DNA from: Zygnema cylindricum
Lineage: Eukaryota > Streptophyta > Zygnematophyceae > Zygnematales > Zygnemataceae
Length of the DNA: 64,000 bases
NCBI GenBank assembly: GCA_037447655.1
Contig: JBBHKE010001556.1
Location: 1 to 64,000, forward strand
Direction: 5' to 3'
The notes under the pieces are model-generated. The model saw only the letters and a program-made list of their open reading frames with translations. It was not told the DNA's origin and did not search any database. The translations under genes and the position numbers were made by a program. This document shows positions 36,090 through 47,664 of the stretch, one piece after another (within the stretch, counting starts at the first letter, position 1; each line of letters begins with the position of its first letter).

Positions 36090-37760
36090 GTACGGAACTG
36101 TACTGTACACCAAAGAAGCAGTAAAAAAGTCAGTGCTAACGGTAGTTTTTGCGAGTAAAAAAAAACCCACTGGCAAGCACTTTTCTCAAAAGTTTCATCT
36201 ATCACTAAGAAGAATTTTTTGTCTTTCTTATGAAAAATGCCAAGACTTTATTAAAAAGCGCGATGGTTAAAAACCCTAAAAAACCCTAAAAAACCATTTG
36301 AGTCCATGGGAATAAAACGGAACGGCAATGCCAAAACTGAAAAAACTACAAGTGGAGGGAAAGGAGCAAAAAGGAACAACACGGAAAACCAGAATCACGG
36401 AAACACGGAACACAGGGCACAACACAAAATGCGGAACACGTAACACGGAAACACGGAAAAATGACAAGTAAAACAGCGACGCCCAAAGAAGCAACAACTA
36501 GTTTAGGTACAAACGTGTGCAGTCAAGAAAAAATCATCAAATTTTAGTTTTATTAGTTTTCTTTAACTTTACACAATATTTATGATCTTTTCTAGTAACA
36601 AATATAGAATATACTAAAATATACACAATTAAGTGTGGGCAATACAGAAAAAAAAGTGGAACCAGTTTTGAGCTCCGGAGTTTCGAGGGATTTAAATATT
36701 TACATGTAATTTTTTCTCTTTCTTATTCAAAACAATTAGAGGTGATTCTTAAGCAAAAAACGAGACCAGAAAATCATATCGTCACAATAGTCATCAAATA
36801 TACAATAAAATATATGTTTATTAACTTAGGTTTATTAGCTTAGATTTATTAATTTAGGTGAGAAATAACAGGTAAAAATCTTGGAATAAAGAACAAAGGA
36901 AATATATTTTTTTCTCTATCAAAACAAGTCATATCCACTTTCATCGAAGAAAAAAATGTAAAATGTAAAACTGTATATGTCCTCCACCTAATTGTTTTCA
37001 GAGAATAAAAATACTCTTCAAGTGAAATTTCAAACATTATTATGCAAGATTCAAAAGAAAGGATTAAAAAAAAAAAAAAAACTCCCGTTGTATTTTTTCA
37101 GTGGAACAAATATTTTTTTGCCACACAACATTGGAACACCAAATCTTTCACTTCCTTCCAAATTGCTAAATTCACTGCTAACAAAACTAACAAACTAACG
37201 TATCTCCAAACTATACAAAAATCTCTTTGAATTCCTTCATAATTTCTTTCTTCAAAATCTCTTTCATCAAAAATCTTTACTTTTATCCCTTGTCTCAATT
37301 AAAACGATAATTTTGACACCAAGACACATTTGAAAGTTTCTTCAAATTTTCTTTATTCACCTTCATTATTTCTTAATTGAACCGACTTACTAACAATTTT
37401 GAGACCAGAGAATTCCCCATTTCAATACAAACAACAACAAAAAGGTCAACACTATTTCACAATTTGAATCCCTATCCTCGACAAATCTAAAAACTAAACT
37501 TATTCTCGACAAAAAAAAAAATCAAACAAAATTTGAACTTCTCCCTTTCGATGAAAAAAAATTAAAAAAATTGAATCCCTCTTCCGAAAGTAAATTGACA
37601 CCCGCGATGTTTCGAACAGCGAAACAGGAAAAAAAAAAAACAATCTCCATCTTCTCCTCCCTCTCCTCCTACATCATCTGTTTCCCCCTCCGACTCCTTC
37701 TCCTTCTCCCTCTCCCTCTCCTCCTCCCTCACTGTTACCCCTCACGTGACATCACGATTT
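36090..37760. other. AT-rich intergenic sequence
   Basis: No gene is supported. 36265-36295 has three degenerate CCCTAAA-like units. 36395-36465 repeats AACACGGAAACACGG. 37060-37085 is an A tract. 37650-37730 is pyrimidine-rich. The 3' end of the - strand gene starting at 39948 may extend into its right part. Confidence 0.45.
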
Positions 37761-38308
37761 TCAATTGAATTTTGTTTCATCCTCCCACACTTTTATGAGT
37801 TGCCGCACTACCTTTTCGTCTTTTTCTTCGTCTTTTCTGTCCCTTGTTAAGGTTGACACATCTTCCGATACATCTCCCTCGGTCGATCTTTCGCTTACCA
37901 CAGCGTGACCGTTTGTCACCATTCCATCCTCGTCTTTTTCTGCCTCTACAGACAAGGAAGAGATTCCTTCAATGATTCGAGAAATGTCATTCTTGACATT
38001 TGAAACGGCCACATGGAGACGATTGAGGGAGGCGAAGGAGTCAGGAAGAGACGAATTTGCTTCCTACAAAAAAAAGACAAAACAAAACAAAACAGAAAAA
38101 GAGGGATACACAACACTTAGTAATCAAAAGTTACCCATCTTAGAGTTTTAAATCGGTGTAAAGAACGTGCAGGGTGGGAGGGAGAGAGAGGGAAAGGGAG
38201 AGGGAGAGAGAGTCAAAAACATGGAAACAAATGGTCAAAGCGGGAGAGGGAGACAGATGTGGAAGGAGGCAGAAAGAGGGAGGAATGGCAGAGGAGAGAG
38301 AGAGAGAG

Positions 38309-38382
<74 letters not shown>

Positions 38383-39948
38383 TTAGAAAGTACCTCCCAT
38401 ATGGTAGGCGGTTCCTTGAACACCTGGGTGACTTTGACAGCTTCTCGAAAGTTTCGAAACTTTTTGGCATTTTCCCCCGCAGTTTCCATTAGTCGCGTAA
38501 AAGCTTCCTGGAAAATTAAAAAAGAAAAAATATATATATAGATAGATATTTATATATATATGTATATATATATGCATATATATATATATATGCATATATA
38601 TACATATATACATACATATATATTTATATATATATGTATATTTCAATCAGGATTCAACAAACATTAAATCAAAACATGATTGATTAAATATAATGTGATT
38701 AACTAATCAATAACAATCATAGAAATCGAATCGCAGTTTGAATTGCATTCTAGATTCTAGTATATAAACCAACATGATGATGGTGATTGACTGACGACGG
38801 GGATCAAACGGACGCGGAAAACGGAGCGTGCCGGATGGGAAGCCCGATTTCCGCCACGCGTTGAATGATTTTGTGATTTATTTTCCTTTCTTTTTTTGAT
38901 TTTTTCTTTTATTTTTATGATGATTTTTGACCAAAGCCTGACGACATTTTTCAAAATTGAGGCATTCGAAAAAGAAAAATTAGTTAAAAAATCAGGGAAT
39001 TATTTCATAAGTTGAGTTAAAAACTGGAAAAATCTTAGACAATTGAGTTAAAAACCGGAAAAAAGTAGAAATTTGAGTGAAAAAAGTAGAAATTTGAGTT
39101 AAAAATCCGGGAAAGCTTAAAAAAGAGTCAAAAAACAAAAAAACCTTAAACAATTTGACTCAGAAAACCGGAAAAATGGATTTACACTGAAAAAAAATCA
39201 TCCATCCTTCTCAAATTCCATTGCTAAAATATACAAAAAAATATACACAGTTTAAAATACTATGGGTGAATAAAACTATTTTTCAATGAGAAAAGAAAAA
39301 AATGATTAAACTAAATACATAATTTTTTGAATTAGTTAAGACTATCAAATCGTACATATGACAAAATTTGGTTGTAGTCGATCAAAATGAGACGATTAAT
39401 TCGGGTTTAAAAGTTTTGTAAACCACACTATTTTGTGTATACAAGAATAAGACGTCTTTTTAAAACATACTTTTTACTTCATATTATTACTTCGTGATTT
39501 TCAAGAAAGTAATGCATTATCTTCTAATCCACCAAAAAGCGTTGATTTCCACTCTTATCACAATAATTTAATTTTCTCTTAAATAACATTCTTTTATACC
39601 TTTAATTAAGTGCTTTTTCAGTTTCATAAAAACAACTTCAAAAAAAAAGGGATTTTGTTGTTCAAAAATTAAGTTCTTTTTTCCTCCACCAAAAACCAAA
39701 TTCGCTCAAATATTAACCAAAAAAAAATGAAATTTAACCTTGAAAAAAATAAAACACAGGTGAGTTTTCTCTTTTTCTTTTCGTTTTCTTCTCTTTTCCT
39801 CCTTCTAAAACTAAGGCAAGCCGGAAAAAGGGAAAAAATAAACTTATAAACTCACCTTATGATCGTTTAACAATTTTAAAAGATCTCTCGTTTCTCGAAA
39901 AGCGTTAATTGTATTTTTCATCGTGTCACGTCGCACCAAGGCAGCCAT
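37761..39948 (-). CDS. Unknown predicted coiled-coil protein, 3 exons, 169 aa
   Basis: Exons in coding order: 39948-39856 (31 codons), 38507-38394 (38), 38063-37761 (100 plus TAA). The introns are GT-AG, each junction is phase 0 and no stop interrupts the frame. The start ATGGCTGCC is a typical plant-style context. The product begins [19 protein letters not shown], is highly charged and predicted helical in the first half, and ends in an acidic, Ser-rich and then Lys/Asp-rich tail. There is no signal peptide in this form, no membrane segment, and I do not recognise the family. The frame stays open upstream of the ATG to a possible acceptor at 39963, in phase with the FLA-like exon at 40139-40414, so a chimeric transcript is possible. 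Supported only by exon structure. Confidence 0.6.
38160..38380. repeat. (GA)n microsatellite and GGGAGA-rich tract
   Basis: An almost pure GA run (38309-38379) follows purine-rich sequence, all within an intron of the unknown coiled-coil gene. The pure run ends about 15 bp before the donor of the 38394-38507 exon, so the intron's pre-mRNA begins with a CU-rich stretch. Confidence 0.92.
38531..38645. repeat. (AT)n microsatellite with GT interruptions
   Basis: Alternating TA steps with periodic ATGC/ATAC breaks, about 115 bp, in the first intron of the coiled-coil gene just upstream of its second exon. Confidence 0.92.
38650..39855. other. AT-rich first intron of the coiled-coil gene
   Basis: 38990-39180 holds a degenerate repeat of about 28 bp with AATTTGAGTTAAAAACCGG. 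The rest is A/T-rich without a recognisable feature. Confidence 0.4.
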
Positions 39949-40138
39949 TTTTGATGCCTCCGCCTGCCATTTCTTAATTTTTTAATTAAATTCCTTCTTT
40001 TCGTAATTCTTATTTGATAATGTACTTACTGTTCAATTGTTTTTTTTTCTTAGTTCATTTTTTCTAAGGTCACTATTTCTGAGTTCATTCGTTTAAACCA
40101 AAAAAAAAAAAAAAAAAACTTGAAAAAAAAAAACTGAC

Positions 40139-40414
40139 CGCATCCGTCGGCGCAAAAAGAGTTTTGTTTTTTCCATCGGTCAGGTTAAGGGCCGTTTTGT
40201 AGACCGTATTGTTCAGATACGACAAAAGAGTGGTGAAGTTCCCTGCAGCCGTTAAGTTGACAACTATTCTGTCGAATTGGAAGGTTCCATGCATCCCTCC
40301 GTGATCATGGCCGTGATGTGAGAGGGAGGGGGAAGGGAGAGAGAGAGCGATGAGAGTGAGAATGAGAGGGAGAGAGAGAGAGAGTCTGGAGAGGGGACCG
40401 GGGAAAAAAGCCAT
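40139..40414 (-). pseudogene. Duplicated first exon of an FLA-like gene (orphan or chimeric)
   Basis: This 92-codon segment starts at ATG 40414 and ends at a GT donor in phase 0. It encodes a Leu/Ser-rich signal peptide and the first half of a FAS1 domain, ending LFAPTDA. It is a close paralogue of the exon at 47664-47942; the two differ at scattered positions but keep the same length to within one codon. No second FAS1 exon is found between here and the left end of the window. The next usable acceptor at 39963 would join it in frame to the coiled-coil exons. It is therefore either a dead orphan exon or the 5' part of a chimeric secreted protein. The frame is intact and I see no coding lesion. 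Confidence 0.7.
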
Positions 40415-40545
40415 TTCGAGAGAGGCGAGAGAGGGAGAGAGAGAGAGAAAAAAATTGGGCAGAAACAATGAGTGAAAGTGGGAAAGGAGGGAGGGAGGGA
40501 GGGAGGGAGGGAGGGAGGGAATGAGGGAAGAGGGAAAGATGGAGT
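40320..40545. repeat. GA/GGGA-rich tract over the FLA exon 5' end
   Basis: Purine-rich on the + strand (GAGAGGGAGA, then (GGGA)n at 40487-40520). On the - strand it encodes the Leu/Ser signal peptide and the 5' UTR. The equivalent tract near copy B is at 47845-48085. Confidence 0.85.
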
Positions 40546-41024
40546 GTGAGGGAGGCAAGGGTGAGTGGGGAACAAGGAAGGAGAATGGACAAATAAGGGA
40601 GAGGGAGTGCACAGTTTTCCGGTACATTCTTCCTCCAAAGCCTCCAAAAGAGGGAAGTGAATGTACTAATTGTACTACAATGAGAAAGTACACTTCGAAA
40701 AAAAGGGGGAACAAAACGACAAACGTCGTGTACTAATGTACTTTTTCAATTGTAGTACTCGTACGGAAAATAGATACCGAACGGGTGTTCCCAACTGGCG
40801 AGGTCGTAAAGTACACAATGTCGCTAAGATTATTTGATACTCCTGTAGAATCAAATCAGGATTTCAAAAAATCGTACATAATATGTACGGATACCATCTG
40901 TCAGCTCGCGAGTTAAAGCTGTACGGTAAAAATACGTACGATGTTTTACGCGCCAAAGGCCAGTTTGTACAATTGGTGGAGTACTATAATTTGCACAGTA
41001 CACACCGTGTGTAGCTATTAGGGT

Positions 41025-41256
41025 TAGGGTAGAATTCCATTAGGCGGTCCCAGTAAATGTACGGAAAATTCTTCTGGCAGCGTTTACTGGAGGACTATTC
41101 CATTTTGTCGGGCCAATAACAAACCTTCCTCAATTATGATTGGCGCCACGTAGGTTAGAGTCCAGATTTTGAAAATCTTAAATAAAATCTTCAAACGGAA
41201 AGTCAGAACGAAATATCTGTACGACTGGAGGTACAGTACAGTACTGCATACTGTAG
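41025..41256. mobile_element. hAT-like element N4, left part only
   Basis: It starts TTAGGGTAGAATTCCATTAGG and continues with CCCAGTAAATGTACGG. It matches 1613-1840 (N1) through GTCAGAACG-AATATCTGTACG. As in N1 it follows directly on a TACAC..CTATTA end of the TA-flanked family. The right part is missing and another TA-flanked copy follows. Confidence 0.6.
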
Positions 41257-41484
41257 TAAACCGTGAATCGCTATTCGTGTTAATATTTTTTTCGCCACTT
41301 AAAAGTTAAAAACAACTTTTCTCCGTACACACATATTGGATTGTCAATCTGACGGTTGCAATTGAGAGGTAATATTCTCAACTTCCAATTAACGGTCTCA
41401 AATTGAAAATAGGACAATTATGTACGGATAAAAGATGTTTAAAGTGGCGGAAAAATGTTAACGCTAATAGCGATACACAGTGTA
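41257..41484. mobile_element. TA-flanked TIR element (copy 12), 228 bp foldback class
   Basis: The left end is TAAACCGTGAATCGCTATTC and the right end is CGCTAATAGCGATACACAGTGTA. The arms contain TTTTCTCCGTACACAC and ATGTACGGATAAAAG. It is flanked on both sides by GTAC-rich sequence. Confidence 0.8.
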
Positions 41485-41595
41485 CTGTACTGTACTATAC
41501 GAAACGGTCCTGCGGAAGCAAAGCAGCAAAATGTAGTACATTACATTACAGTGCAGTACTGTACTGTACTGTATGAAACGTATGTATCCATTACA

Positions 41596-42510
41596 GGATT
41601 TCCTCAAAGTTAGTGTAGGATGCGAACTATTGAATTCCTTGCATGCGGGGAGATGGCTCAGTTGGGACAGGATCTTCATTTGTTCTCTTTGGCTTTGCTC
41701 CCCTTTCTGGTCTTTTAATGTTAATTATATTCCTTTTTCATTACCCCTTTTGTAACTTGATGGAACGTCCAGAAGACGTCTTCCAGACCGCTATTCCGCT
41801 ACGCATCGCAAGCACCTTCGATATCTTCGATCTGCCTATGAAATATGCCAAGACCGTTACAATCTAGAGTTGCAATGTATTTGATTTTTTCGATGCCATG
41901 TGTCGAAATCGTTAATGCCAATCATGTACACCGTTGCTCATCACCGGCACTGATATGCAATTATGTAATTATGCAATTATGCAATTATGCAATTATGCAA
42001 TTATGCAATTATGCAATTAGGCAATTATGCAATTATGCAATTATGTAATTATGTAATTATACAATTATGTAATCATGCAATTATGCAATTATGCAATTAT
42101 GCAATTAGGCAATTATGCAATTATGCAATTATGCAATTATGCAATTATGTAATTATGCAATTATGCAATTATGCAATTATGTAATTATGCAATTATGCAA
42201 TTATGTAATTATGCAATTATGCAATTATGCAATTATGCAATTATGTAATTATGCAATTATGCAATTATGCAATTATGCAATTATGCAATTATGCAATTAT
42301 ACAATTATGCAATTATGTAATTATGTAATTATGCAATTATGCAATTATGTAATTATGCAATTATGCAATTATGCAATTATGCAATTATGCAATTATGCAA
42401 TTATGCAATTATGCAATTATGTAATTATGCAATTATGCAATTATGCATCTCGACACAAAAACGACAAAACCCATCCGATCTTGATGTCCTCATCCGGAAC
42501 CGATCCCCGA
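41596..42510. repeat. Dispersed repeat B, copy 2 (split by an octamer satellite)
   Basis: 41596-41955 matches copy 1 at 33466-34318 without the hAT MITE. After the satellite, 42446-42507 (GCATCTCGACACAAAAACGA onward) matches 35049-35110. The satellite therefore sits at one position within the repeat. Confidence 0.8.
41957..42446. repeat. Octamer satellite (ATTATGCA)n, about 61 copies
   Basis: A near-perfect 8-bp period with GTAATTAT and GGCAATTAT variants scattered through it. Because 24 bp is eight codons without a stop, it produces long open frames (IMQLCNYA repeats) that are artefacts. The paralogous repeat at 35040 has a single ATATGCAACCACGCATC at this place. Confidence 0.95.
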
Positions 42511-43575
42511 GGAGGGGGAGAAGGGGAGAGGGGAGGGAAAGAGGGAGAAGGGGAGAGGAGGGGAGGAGGAGGGGAGGAGGGCAAGGAGGAGGGAGAGAAA
42601 AGAGGGAGAGGAGGAGGGAGGAGGAGGGAGGAGAGGGAGGAAGAAAGAAGTAGGTGAGAGAGAGAGAAAGAAGAAGACAGGAGAGGCTAGAGGGAACTAC
42701 CGTCTCTTCACCTACTCTCCACGCTCCCTCCCCCCGTCCTCCCTCCCTCCGTCCTCCCTCCCTCCCTCCCTACATCTTTCTTTTCCTCCCTCTTTACCCA
42801 CCCCCCCTTTCCTCTTTTCTCTCCCCCCTTCTCTCTTCCTGGCTTGCTCCACTTCAGAGGACTGAATGCTTCAAATTTAGGGCTACGATGAGGGATGGGG
42901 GGAGAGGGAAGGAGAGCGATAAGGTGAGGTTAGGGTGGTAGAGGGTGGGAGGAGGGACAGGCGGAGGAGAGAGATGGAAGGAGAGGGAGATATAGGGAGA
43001 GAGAGGGAGGAGGAAGGCAGCGAACTTTCCCTTTTTTCTCCCTATCTCCCTCCCTCTCCTCTTTCCTTCTTCCATCCTATATTTCCTCTTGTCCTCCTTC
43101 CCTCCCTCCCTCCCCCCCTCCCTCCCGTCTTTCTCCTCTCTCCTCCTCCCTGCCTATCTCCTCTTGTCCCTCTGTGGACAAAAGCAATTATTTATTTATT
43201 GTTGTAAATTGAATGAATAATAATCATTATAAATGGGTAAAGAATAAGTTATATATTATTGTTATTTATAGTAATAAATTGAATAAGTCGGTTATCAATT
43301 AGCTATTCATTATCATTTTTTGTTGTTATTTATTATTATTAGTTATTATTTTTATAATACAAACAAGTTTTTAAGTAAATACAAATAAATATATTTAAAA
43401 GTAAAATTAAAGTTTATTAAAATTACAAATTAATCAATCAAAATTCGAGGTTGCAGCATGGGATGTGTGCTCTAGTGGTAAGAGGGGGAGAGGGAGAGGA
43501 GAGAGGGGAGGGGGGAGAGGGTAGTTGGGAGTGGGGAGAGGGGAGGGGAGAGGGGAGAGGGGACCAACTCCCTGT
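42508..43575. repeat. Alternating polypurine and polypyrimidine tracts
   Basis: On the + strand, 42510-42690 is G/A, 42710-42840 is C/T, 42890-43020 is G/A, 43025-43170 is C/T and 43480-43570 is G/A. 43175-43475 between them is AT-rich. Open frames here are low-complexity artefacts. Confidence 0.85.
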
Positions 43576-44331
43576 GCTGTAAATAAGTTCATTCCACACC
43601 GGTGACATTGACTTAATTAATCATTTTTGTTAATTTCACAACATATAACAATGTAAAAACATACATATGACTGAATCTACACGTCTTCAGAACATCTTTC
43701 TCAAAAAATAAGAAATAAATGGTTTGAAAATATGAAAAAAATGGGTTGAAAGACTTAAACCACAAACCAAATTTCTCTGCACAATAAAAACCCTAAAAGA
43801 AGAACCCAAAACCCTAAAAACACCAAAACCCCTAAAATCTCAAAATTCCATGACAACCAATTGATCCAAAAACCATAAAATTCCAAAACCCACAGACCCC
43901 AAAACTCCAAACTCCCAAAAATACCAAATCTCCATGCACACCCACAGCACCAAAATATGATTTTCAAAAATACGTCTTTATTGCTTTCCAAAAAAAAGCT
44001 AAGAAACTTTTGTACGCTTCCGTACGGTTTTAGACGTGACAAAATTATAAAAAATTTGAACTTCAATGTTGTGGCGCTTTTTAGAACTTCACTCTAAGAG
44101 AAACTAGTCTCTAGAAATTAACCTTTTAACTTATCCGCGACTTGAGAAAAAAAAAGGAAATGGAATCCTTCTGTATCTAAAATTCTTGAAAACTTCCAAA
44201 AAAAGAAAAAAAATAGTCAAAAACATTTCCGAAACCGAACCAATTTTCCCAAGAACATTTCCAAATAACTTTTTTGAAAAACGTTTCCGAAAAGACAAAA
44301 AAAACCTGTTTTCGAAAAACAATGAACCGTA
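43576..44331. other. AT-rich sequence downstream of the FLA gene
   Basis: 43780-43930 has scattered AACCCTAAAA-type words. The rest is A-rich. The 3' UTR of the - strand FLA gene is expected in its right part. No poly(A) signal is assigned. Confidence 0.4.
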
Positions 44332-47300
44332 TTACAATGCGATCGCAAAAATCGATACCCAAATACAAAAAATAACCGAAAACGAAGAAAATCCAATTTG
44401 GGATCCACCATTATGATGAGGAGGAGACATAGACATAATAGGAGTATCGTAAACCGGAATAATTGCCGTAAGATTTAAACTTGTAGGAATTAAAACACTC
44501 GAAATCCCGTGGACCGCCGTATAATTATCGGCCAACAAATTAGTTGACACCACTGTCGCATTGCCGACTTTGATTTTCGTTCCGTTAACCGTAACGGAAA
44601 GAGTTGTTCCCAGAATACTGGTGAGAGAGGTTTGAGGAAGGGAGAGAGAGGAGGGGGGGATATTCCCAAAACTCGAAATCGTAGCTTGATCGACATATTC
44701 ATATACAATGTGGTACGCGAGGATTTGAAAAACGACACCGGAATTAGCGAGGAGAGCTTTCGTGGTACTCGATAACGCCGCGAAAGCCTGATAAAAAAAA
44801 AAAAAAATAGTTATCATCAGAAAAAACCAAAAAAGTATTCAAGAAAATAAAAAACCCCATTAAGAAAAAATCCCCGAAATATAAAACAGATTTCAAATCC
44901 GTTAAAAAGACGACTACTTTTCCAAATTCCGACGGACTTGGCAGGGGTGCATGGCCCTGGGAGAGATAGGAGGAGGGGAGAGAGAGACAGAGAGAGGAAA
45001 AAAAGAGAGCAAGGTGGAAATGCGGAAAACAGGGAGACGCAAGCAATAATGACCGGGAACTGAAAAAAATCGCTTTTCCGCAGCTTTTCCGCAGGACCCA
45101 TAACTTTCACGTCCCGAAAGCGAAACAGGTTACAGTATGTTCGTAACAGAGATCCGCTCTAAAACGCGCATGGTTCGCTGTGAATAGCCCACAATTTCAC
45201 GTAAACATACTTCACATGGAAAGCTTCCCTAACACCAAAACCTGACAGGCGCCGCCGCCTAGGCGGCTTCGACAAAGATCATATCAGTAGATCTTGTACC
45301 AATAGATCTTGTATTACTAGATCTTTAATACCCGACGGAATCACATGTCGACATTCGTTATCAATTCGTTATGAATTCGTTATCAATTCGCTATCAATTC
45401 GTTATCGATTCGTTATCAATTCGTTATCAATTAGCTCTTAATTCGTTATCAATTCGTTATCAATTCGCTATCAAATAGTTATTAATTCGTTATCAATTCG
45501 TTATCAATTCGCTATCAAATAGTTATTAATTCGTTATCAATTCGTTATCAATTCGTTATCAATTTGTTATCAATTAGTTATTAATTCGTTATCAATTCGT
45601 TATCAATTCGTTATCAATTAGTTATTAATTAGTTATTAATTCGTTATCAATTAGTTATCAATTCGTTATCATTATGTTATCATTACGTAATCATGTAATC
45701 TTATCCAATTTTACACGTTTATTCGTTTTTTCAACAATGCCTGGACAAGCTTTCGGATATCTTCCAGATACTAAATGCCACGTGGCGTCGAGCACGTCCC
45801 GATTTGATCCAAATCAAAAGCTTGATTTAATTTTTCAGCGGATAACGTGCCGACAAGAGAGAATCGCCGAATCTTATGTGACGTGGCATTCAAAGCGCGC
45901 CAATTGCCGAATCGCACGATTCTCTAAGCATTATTTAGTTGTTAGATCGATACGTCGGCTATCACGTAGACACCGGCGGACACGAGCAGTGTACGGGACC
46001 TGTACGGAACCGACACTAATAGCCTGCCCGAGCTGTACGCGGATTTGTCGGACGCCTATTTTTGTTCGTTTGTGAAAAACGATGTAGCTACTGTACCGTA
46101 CTTTAATTTCCGTCGTGATATCCTGCACGAGCAGTTTCGCGGATTTGTACGGATAATAGATGTACGGATCCGTATTTCCGTGCGTTTGTCAACCGTACTT
46201 TAATTTCCTCCAATAGAAACACGCCCGATACTACGAAAATACACACTAGGGTATACAAAAAATCGGAAAAATCTACAATGGAGAAGGAAAGCTCTATCCT
46301 TCTCTCCCTCCCAGCCCTCTCCCTCTCCCTCTCCGCACCCCTCTCCGCATCTCCAACTCTCATTTCTCCCCCTCGCCCCTCCTACTAAGTTCCCTCTCCT
46401 CTCTCTCCCCTCCTATTTAGTGATGTATGTATTGATATTATTACTTCTCTTATCTGTACAGTGAATGGAGGGAAAGGGAGGAGAGAGAGGGGCGCAGGGA
46501 GAGGGAGGGGGAGAGGGAAAGGGAGGAGGAGACAGAGGGGCGCAGGGAGAGGGAGAGGGAGAGGGAAAGGGAGGAGACAGAGGGGCGCAGGGAGAGGGAG
46601 AGGGAAAGGGAGGATAGAGAAGGGCGGGTTGAGAGGGAAGGAGAGAGAGAGAGGGACGAATTGGGATAATCGAGGAACTGGGATTGGGAATTATGAATTG
46701 ACAAAATTGGGAATCGGAAAAAGGGGCATCTAGGAAGTTGGGAAAATCAAGGAAATTGGGAATTGGGGATTTAAAAAAATGGAAAGCTAAAAATTTGAAA
46801 TTGAAGAAGAGTCTATTTGGGAATTTGGGAAAATGGGGGAATTAGGCAAAAAGGAAACTGTAGATTTGAGAAAATTTGTGAATTGGGAGAATTGGGAAAT
46901 GGGAAAGTTGGAAGATGGAAAATTGGGAAATCGGAAAAATCGGGAAAATCGGAAACATCAAAAAATTGTAACTTGGGGAATTGAAAAAATTGGCGAAATC
47001 GGGGAATTGAGAAATTGAGAAAATTGCGGAAATTGGGGAAATTAAGAAATTGGCAAAATCAGGAAATTGGGAAAATTGGAGACATTGGAAAATTGGAGAA
47101 TTGGGGAAATTAGGAAAAATGTGGAGAAATTGGGAAATCTGGGGAAATTGGGGAATTGGGGAAACTTTATAGTAAATTCTTGAAAGCTTTGAATTTTAAA
47201 ACGGTATCTTTTGAACTTTTAAGATTATTAAGAATTTAGCGCAAAATAGGAAATTGATAAAATTCAAAATTAGAAATTACAAATTACAAAAATTTGCGAA

Positions 47301-47633
47301 AATTGGGAATTTGAAACTGAGTATTAGGAATTGACATTATATAAAAAAAAAAACTTGTACCGCCGTCGAAAAATAGATCCGTACATTGAGGAACGGCACA
47401 GGTGTGACAGATGTCACTAGGTTTGAATCACACGTGGCTTTACGAACTCGCCGAATTAAGAAAGAGATAAAAAAAAGGTAATGGTAATAATTTCTAAAAT
47501 AAATAAAATAATAATAATAAAAATACTAATAAAGGAGACAAAGAGCCAAAAAATATCTAGCAGAAAATAATAAAAAAATAAAAAAAATACCACAGCCCTC
47601 TCAAAAATAAAAGGAAAAATGTCACAAAAAACC

Positions 47634-47664
<31 letters not shown>

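Larger units (their letters stand above)
40139..40998 (-). repeat. Segmental duplication, copy A (FLA promoter plus exon 1)
   Basis: From the exon through about 600 bp upstream, this matches 47664-48346. Shared blocks include TACTTTTTCAATTGT, TACTCGTACGGAAAA, CGGGTGTTCCC, GTACATAAT and AAAGGCCAGTTTGTAC. Both copies stop where a TACACCG-type TIR begins. Both are in the same orientation, 7.5 kb apart. Confidence 0.85.

Noticed and set aside
36265-36300. Interstitial telomere
   Set aside because: Only about three imperfect AAACCCTAA units. Similar words are scattered through A-rich DNA here.
38160-38490. Arg/Glu or Leu/Ser repeat proteins from the GA tract
   Set aside because: Six-frame artefacts of a microsatellite. 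Only the segment 38394-38507 fits a spliced exon.
41957-42657. Long + strand open frames with IMQLCNYA repeats
   Set aside because: They are produced by the 8-bp period of a satellite and run into GA-rich sequence. No start context, splice structure or domain.
43455-43490. tRNA-like GCTCTAGTGGTAAGAG
   Set aside because: Only a D-arm-like word. No anticodon stem, T arm or acceptor stem can be drawn around it.
45674-46075. 133-aa + strand ORF as a gene
   Set aside because: It lies in the FLA intron, has no recognisable domain and overlaps inverted GTACGG-rich repeat sequence.
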